This document shows positions 3,160-5,703 of a stretch of DNA of 5,703 nucleotides, in pieces. A program made the translations under genes and the position numbers. The stretch is from the NCBI GenBank assembly GCA_937941745.1, contig CALDGV010000708.1:1-5703 (forward strand). Reading direction: 5' to 3'. Each line of letters begins with the position of its first letter. The first letter of the stretch is position 1. A model generated the notes under the pieces. That model was given only the letters and a program-made list of their open reading frames with translations. It did not search any database and was not told the DNA's origin. The stretch is from an uncultured Prosthecobacter sp. GTDB lineage: Bacteria; Verrucomicrobiota; Verrucomicrobiia; Verrucomicrobiales; Verrucomicrobiaceae.

Positions 3160-5703
3160 CAGCTTGAACTCAAAAACGGTGACAGTGTCGCCATCCTCGG
3201 CGGAGGTGTTGCGGACCGGGCACAGCATTATGGCTGGCTCGAAGGCATGCTGGTCACGGCAAATCCGGACAAGGAACTGACCTTCCGCAACCTCGCCTTC
3301 TCCGGTGATGAAGTGCAGACCTGGCATCGCATCGATGGCTTTGGCAGCCGGGATGAGTGGCTGGCGAAGGTGAAGGCGGACGTGATCCTCGCCTTTTACG
3401 GCTACAACGAATCCTTCAAAGGCTATGAGGGAATCGACGAATTCAAAAAGAACCTCGCCAAGTTCATCGAGGAAACGAAGAAGCAGAACTACAGTGGCAA
3501 AGGCTCTCCGCGAATCGTGCTCTTTTCGCCCATCGCACTGGAGAAACTGGACAATCCCAACCTGCCGCCGGTCGAGGAGAAAAACACCAACCTCCAAAAC
3601 TACACTGCGGCCATGAACGAAGTGGCGGCTGCTACCGGGGTGACTTTCGTCAATCTCTTCGAGCCGACACAAAAGGCTTACGAAACCGAGAAGGAGCCTC
3701 TGACCCTCAACGGCCTCCTGCAAAACCAGATCGGGGACAAGGCCATCGCTGCAGCCGCCTTCAAAGCCCTGACCGGCAGGGATGCGCCTGAGGTGAACGA
3801 CAAGCTGCGCACGGCCATCGTGGACAAGAATTGGGAATGGTATCAGCGCTACCGGACCGTGGACGGCTACAATGTGTATGGCGGGCGCAGCGGCCTGGCC
3901 TACGCCGCAGGCATCGGAGGCTTCAAGCAGAATGAAAAGAACCCTGCTCCGCCCTACATCTCCAACTATCAGACCATGCAGCAGGAAATGTCGCAGCGTG
4001 ATGTGAAGACGGCGAACCGGGACAAGCGTGTGTGGGCCATCGCCAAAGGCGGCGATTTGGAGGTAAAGGACGATAATCTTCCAGAAGTGGGCCAAGTCCC
4101 AACCAACATGCCCGATCCAAAGGAGGGCAAGGAATTCAACAAGGTGCCCATGACCGGCATGAAGTTCACGCAGGAAGGCCTTGTAGCCTTTCCAGATGCG
4201 GCTGAGGCCATGAAGGACATCCAGGTGGAGCCCGGATTGAAGCTCACTCTTTTTGCCGATGAAAAGCAGTTCCCTGAACTTGTGAACCCGGTGCAGATGG
4301 CCTGGGACACTCAAGGCCGCCTCTGGGTCGCCGCCTGGTTGAACTACCCTGAGCGCACGCCCACCAGCAAAAAAGGCGACAGCCTGCTCATCTTTGAAGA
4401 CACCAACGGTGATGGCAGGGCGGACAAGATGACCGAGTTCGCGGACGACCTGAACTGCCCCACCGGATTCCAAATTTACAAGGACGGCGCCATCGTCATG
4501 CAGAGCCCAAGTCTTGTTTACCTCGCCGACACCGACGGTGACGGCAAGGCTGACAAGCGCGAGCGCATCCTCACCGGCCTTTGTGCCGCCGACAGCCACC
4601 ATGAAACCTGCTACCTGAGCTATGACAACGGCGGTGCCATTTACCCGAGCGACGGCGTCTTCCACCGCACGCAGGTGGAGACCCTCTACGGGGTCGTGCG
4701 CAACACCAATGGCAGCATCTACCGCTACGACATCAACGCCAACAAACTGGAGCGCTTCACCACCGACGCCTGCGTGAATCCGCACGGCAAGATCTGGGAC
4801 CGCTGGGGCAATGCCTACTTCACAGATGCCACAGGCAACGTGAACACCTTTGCCGAAGCTTCTTCCTGCTACCTGCCGATGGAAGGACGCGGCAGCGCCA
4901 AGCTGAAGGAGTTCTGGAAACGCCCAGCCCGGCCCAGCCCAGGCAACATGATCATCGCCAGCAGGCACTTCCCGGAAGACTGGCAGAACAACTTCCTCAA
5001 CTGCAACGTCATCAGCTTCCAGGGCATCTGGCGAGTGCCACTCACCCAGGACGGTGCCGGCATGAAGGGCGAAACGCAGTTTGACCTCGTGAAGGCTGAT
5101 CCGGCCGTTTATCCCACCTTCCGTCCCGCCTGCATCAGCGTCGGCCCGGATGGCGGCCTGTATTTCTGCGACTGGGCCAATGCCATCATCGGTCACATGC
5201 AGCATCACCTGCGTGACCCAAACCGTGACCACGGCCACGGCCGCATCTACAAGCTGACCTATGAAGGGCGGCCGCTGGTGAAGGCTCCCCAGATCCATGG
5301 TGAGCCCTTGGAAAAGCTCTTCGACGTGCTGAAGGTCTGGGAGGACGTGAACCGCCAGCGAGCGAAGATCGAAATCGCCAAGCATCCGCGCGAGCAGGTC
5401 CATGCAGCAGCCAAAAAATGGGTGGCAGGCCTCGACAAGGCAGACCCGGATTATGAGCACCACCGTCTTGAGGCACTCTGGACCCTGCAATGGAACGGCA
5501 TTGTGGATGTGGACCTGCTGAAAGCCGTTCTCGCCTCACCCGACCCACGAGCACGTGCAGCCGCCACACGGGTGCTTTGCTATCAGAAAGACAGCGTGCC
5601 CGACGCTCTCGCCCTGCTGAAAAAGGCCGTGAATGACGACGACATGCGCGTGCGCATGCATGGAGTCCGCGCCCTCAGCTTTTATGAACCCACCGAGAAG
5701 GCC
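3100..5703 (+). CDS. Secreted SGNH-like / membrane-bound dehydrogenase-type heme protein (PVC family), 3' end outside window
   Basis: The frame runs from an ATG at 3100 to the window edge and gives 868 residues without a stop. Residues 1-20 form a signal peptide with probable cleavage after TASA, placing the protein in the periplasm or outside. Residues 27-228 resemble an SGNH/GDSL hydrolase: NLAFSGDEV is block II and FYGYNES block III, but the block I serine is Gly36 and the block V Asp/His positions are N204 and L207. A conserved linker follows, with WEWYQRYRTVDGYNVYGGRS (246-265) and TANRDKRVWAIAKG (304-317). Residues about 373-720 form the beta-propeller 'membrane-bound dehydrogenase' domain of the Planctomycetes/Verrucomicrobia type, with two calcium-loop motifs, DTNGDGRAD (434-442) and DTDGDGKAD (477-485), and NPHGKIWDRWGNAYFTDATG (560-579). 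From about 740 the chain is helical and HEAT-like. Family members usually end in a c-type heme domain (CxxCH); none occurs in this part. A role in oxidising sugars or polysaccharide fragments is commonly assumed but unproven. The signal peptide supports the start; there is no Shine-Dalgarno sequence. Confidence 0.9.
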   Translation, partial: MKCRLATLFAAFALLATASAQLELKNGDSVAILGGGVADRAQHYGWLEGMLVTANPDKELTFRNLAFSGDEVQTWHRIDGFGSRDEWLAKVKADVILAFYGYNESFKGYEGIDEFKKNLAKFIEETKKQNYSGKGSPRIVLFSPIALEKLDNPNLPPVEEKNTNLQNYTAAMNEVAAATGVTFVNLFEPTQKAYETEKEPLTLNGLLQNQIGDKAIAAAAFKALTGRDAPEVNDKLRTAIVDKNWEWYQRYRTVDGYNVYGGRSGLAYAAGIGGFKQNEKNPAPPYISNYQTMQQEMSQRDVKTANRDKRVWAIAKGGDLEVKDDNLPEVGQVPTNMPDPKEGKEFNKVPMTGMKFTQEGLVAFPDAAEAMKDIQVEPGLKLTLFADEKQFPELVNPVQMAWDTQGRLWVAAWLNYPERTPTSKKGDSLLIFEDTNGDGRADKMTEFADDLNCPTGFQIYKDGAIVMQSPSLVYLADTDGDGKADKRERILTGLCAADSHHETCYLSYDNGGAIYPSDGVFHRTQVETLYGVVRNTNGSIYRYDINANKLERFTTDACVNPHGKIWDRWGNAYFTDATGNVNTFAEASSCYLPMEGRGSAKLKEFWKRPARPSPGNMIIASRHFPEDWQNNFLNCNVISFQGIWRVPLTQDGAGMKGETQFDLVKADPAVYPTFRPACISVGPDGGLYFCDWANAIIGHMQHHLRDPNRDHGHGRIYKLTYEGRPLVKAPQIHGEPLEKLFDVLKVWEDVNRQRAKIEIAKHPREQVHAAAKKWVAGLDKADPDYEHHRLEALWTLQWNGIVDVDLLKAVLASPDPRARAAATRVLCYQKDSVPDALALLKKAVNDDDMRVRMHGVRALSFYEPTEKA

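Noticed and set aside
4399..4554. Two DxNxDGxxD-type loops considered as a dockerin domain
   Set aside because: Such calcium loops are a regular part of this propeller family; the flanking helices and spacing of a dockerin are absent.
3013..5490. Minus-strand open frame of 825 codons opposite the large secreted-protein gene
   Set aside because: It is antisense to a frame with a signal peptide and clear family motifs. Its translation is rich in Val, His, Gly and Ala without any recognised domain, as expected from the mirror of a GC3-biased gene.

Overview
The window looks like chromosomal DNA of a Verrucomicrobiota bacterium (Prosthecobacter/Verrucomicrobium type). The main evidence is the large rightmost gene. 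It combines an SGNH-like domain with the 'membrane-bound dehydrogenase' propeller that is characteristic of the Planctomycetes-Verrucomicrobia group. The three large genes are GC-rich with a strong G/C bias at third codon positions. The roughly 1-kb stretch between them is visibly richer in A+T. The taxonomic call is an inference from gene family, not from a marker gene.

Layout, left to right. Positions 1-543 (minus strand) hold the N-terminal 181 codons of a cardiolipin-synthase-type phospholipase D, cut by the window edge. After a 124-bp gap, positions 668-2050 (minus) hold a complete NtrC-type response regulator with receiver, AAA+ and Fis-type DNA-binding domains. A good sigma-70-like promoter and a 7-bp inverted repeat lie just upstream of it, so regulator and phospholipase may share a transcript. 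Positions 2051-2797 contain no convincing gene. They hold the regulator promoter, a perfect 11-bp hairpin that may terminate a rightward transcript, two 9-bp DnaA-box-like repeats, and a strong terminator reading left. That terminator sits 7 bp beyond the stop codon of a small leftward ORF (2798-3016), which may be a real small gene or the tail of a decayed one. From 3100 to the right edge (plus) runs the first 868 codons of a large secreted protein: signal peptide, SGNH-like domain, linker, propeller dehydrogenase with two calcium-loop motifs, and the start of a HEAT-like helical region. The heme-binding C-terminus expected for this family lies outside the window.

The most interesting points are two apparently inactivated enzyme domains. 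The regulator keeps an intact receiver, Walker A motif and helix-turn-helix. Its sigma-54 contact loop (GAFTGA) is eroded, its Walker B aspartate is alanine, and its sensor II arginine is serine, so it probably does not work as a normal sigma-54 activator. The SGNH-like domain has lost the nucleophile serine and the Asp/His pair but keeps the oxyanion-hole blocks, so it looks like a binding module rather than an esterase. None of the three large genes has a recognisable Shine-Dalgarno sequence. I found no mobile element, CRISPR array, tRNA or rRNA, and no multi-gene system that I would call new.
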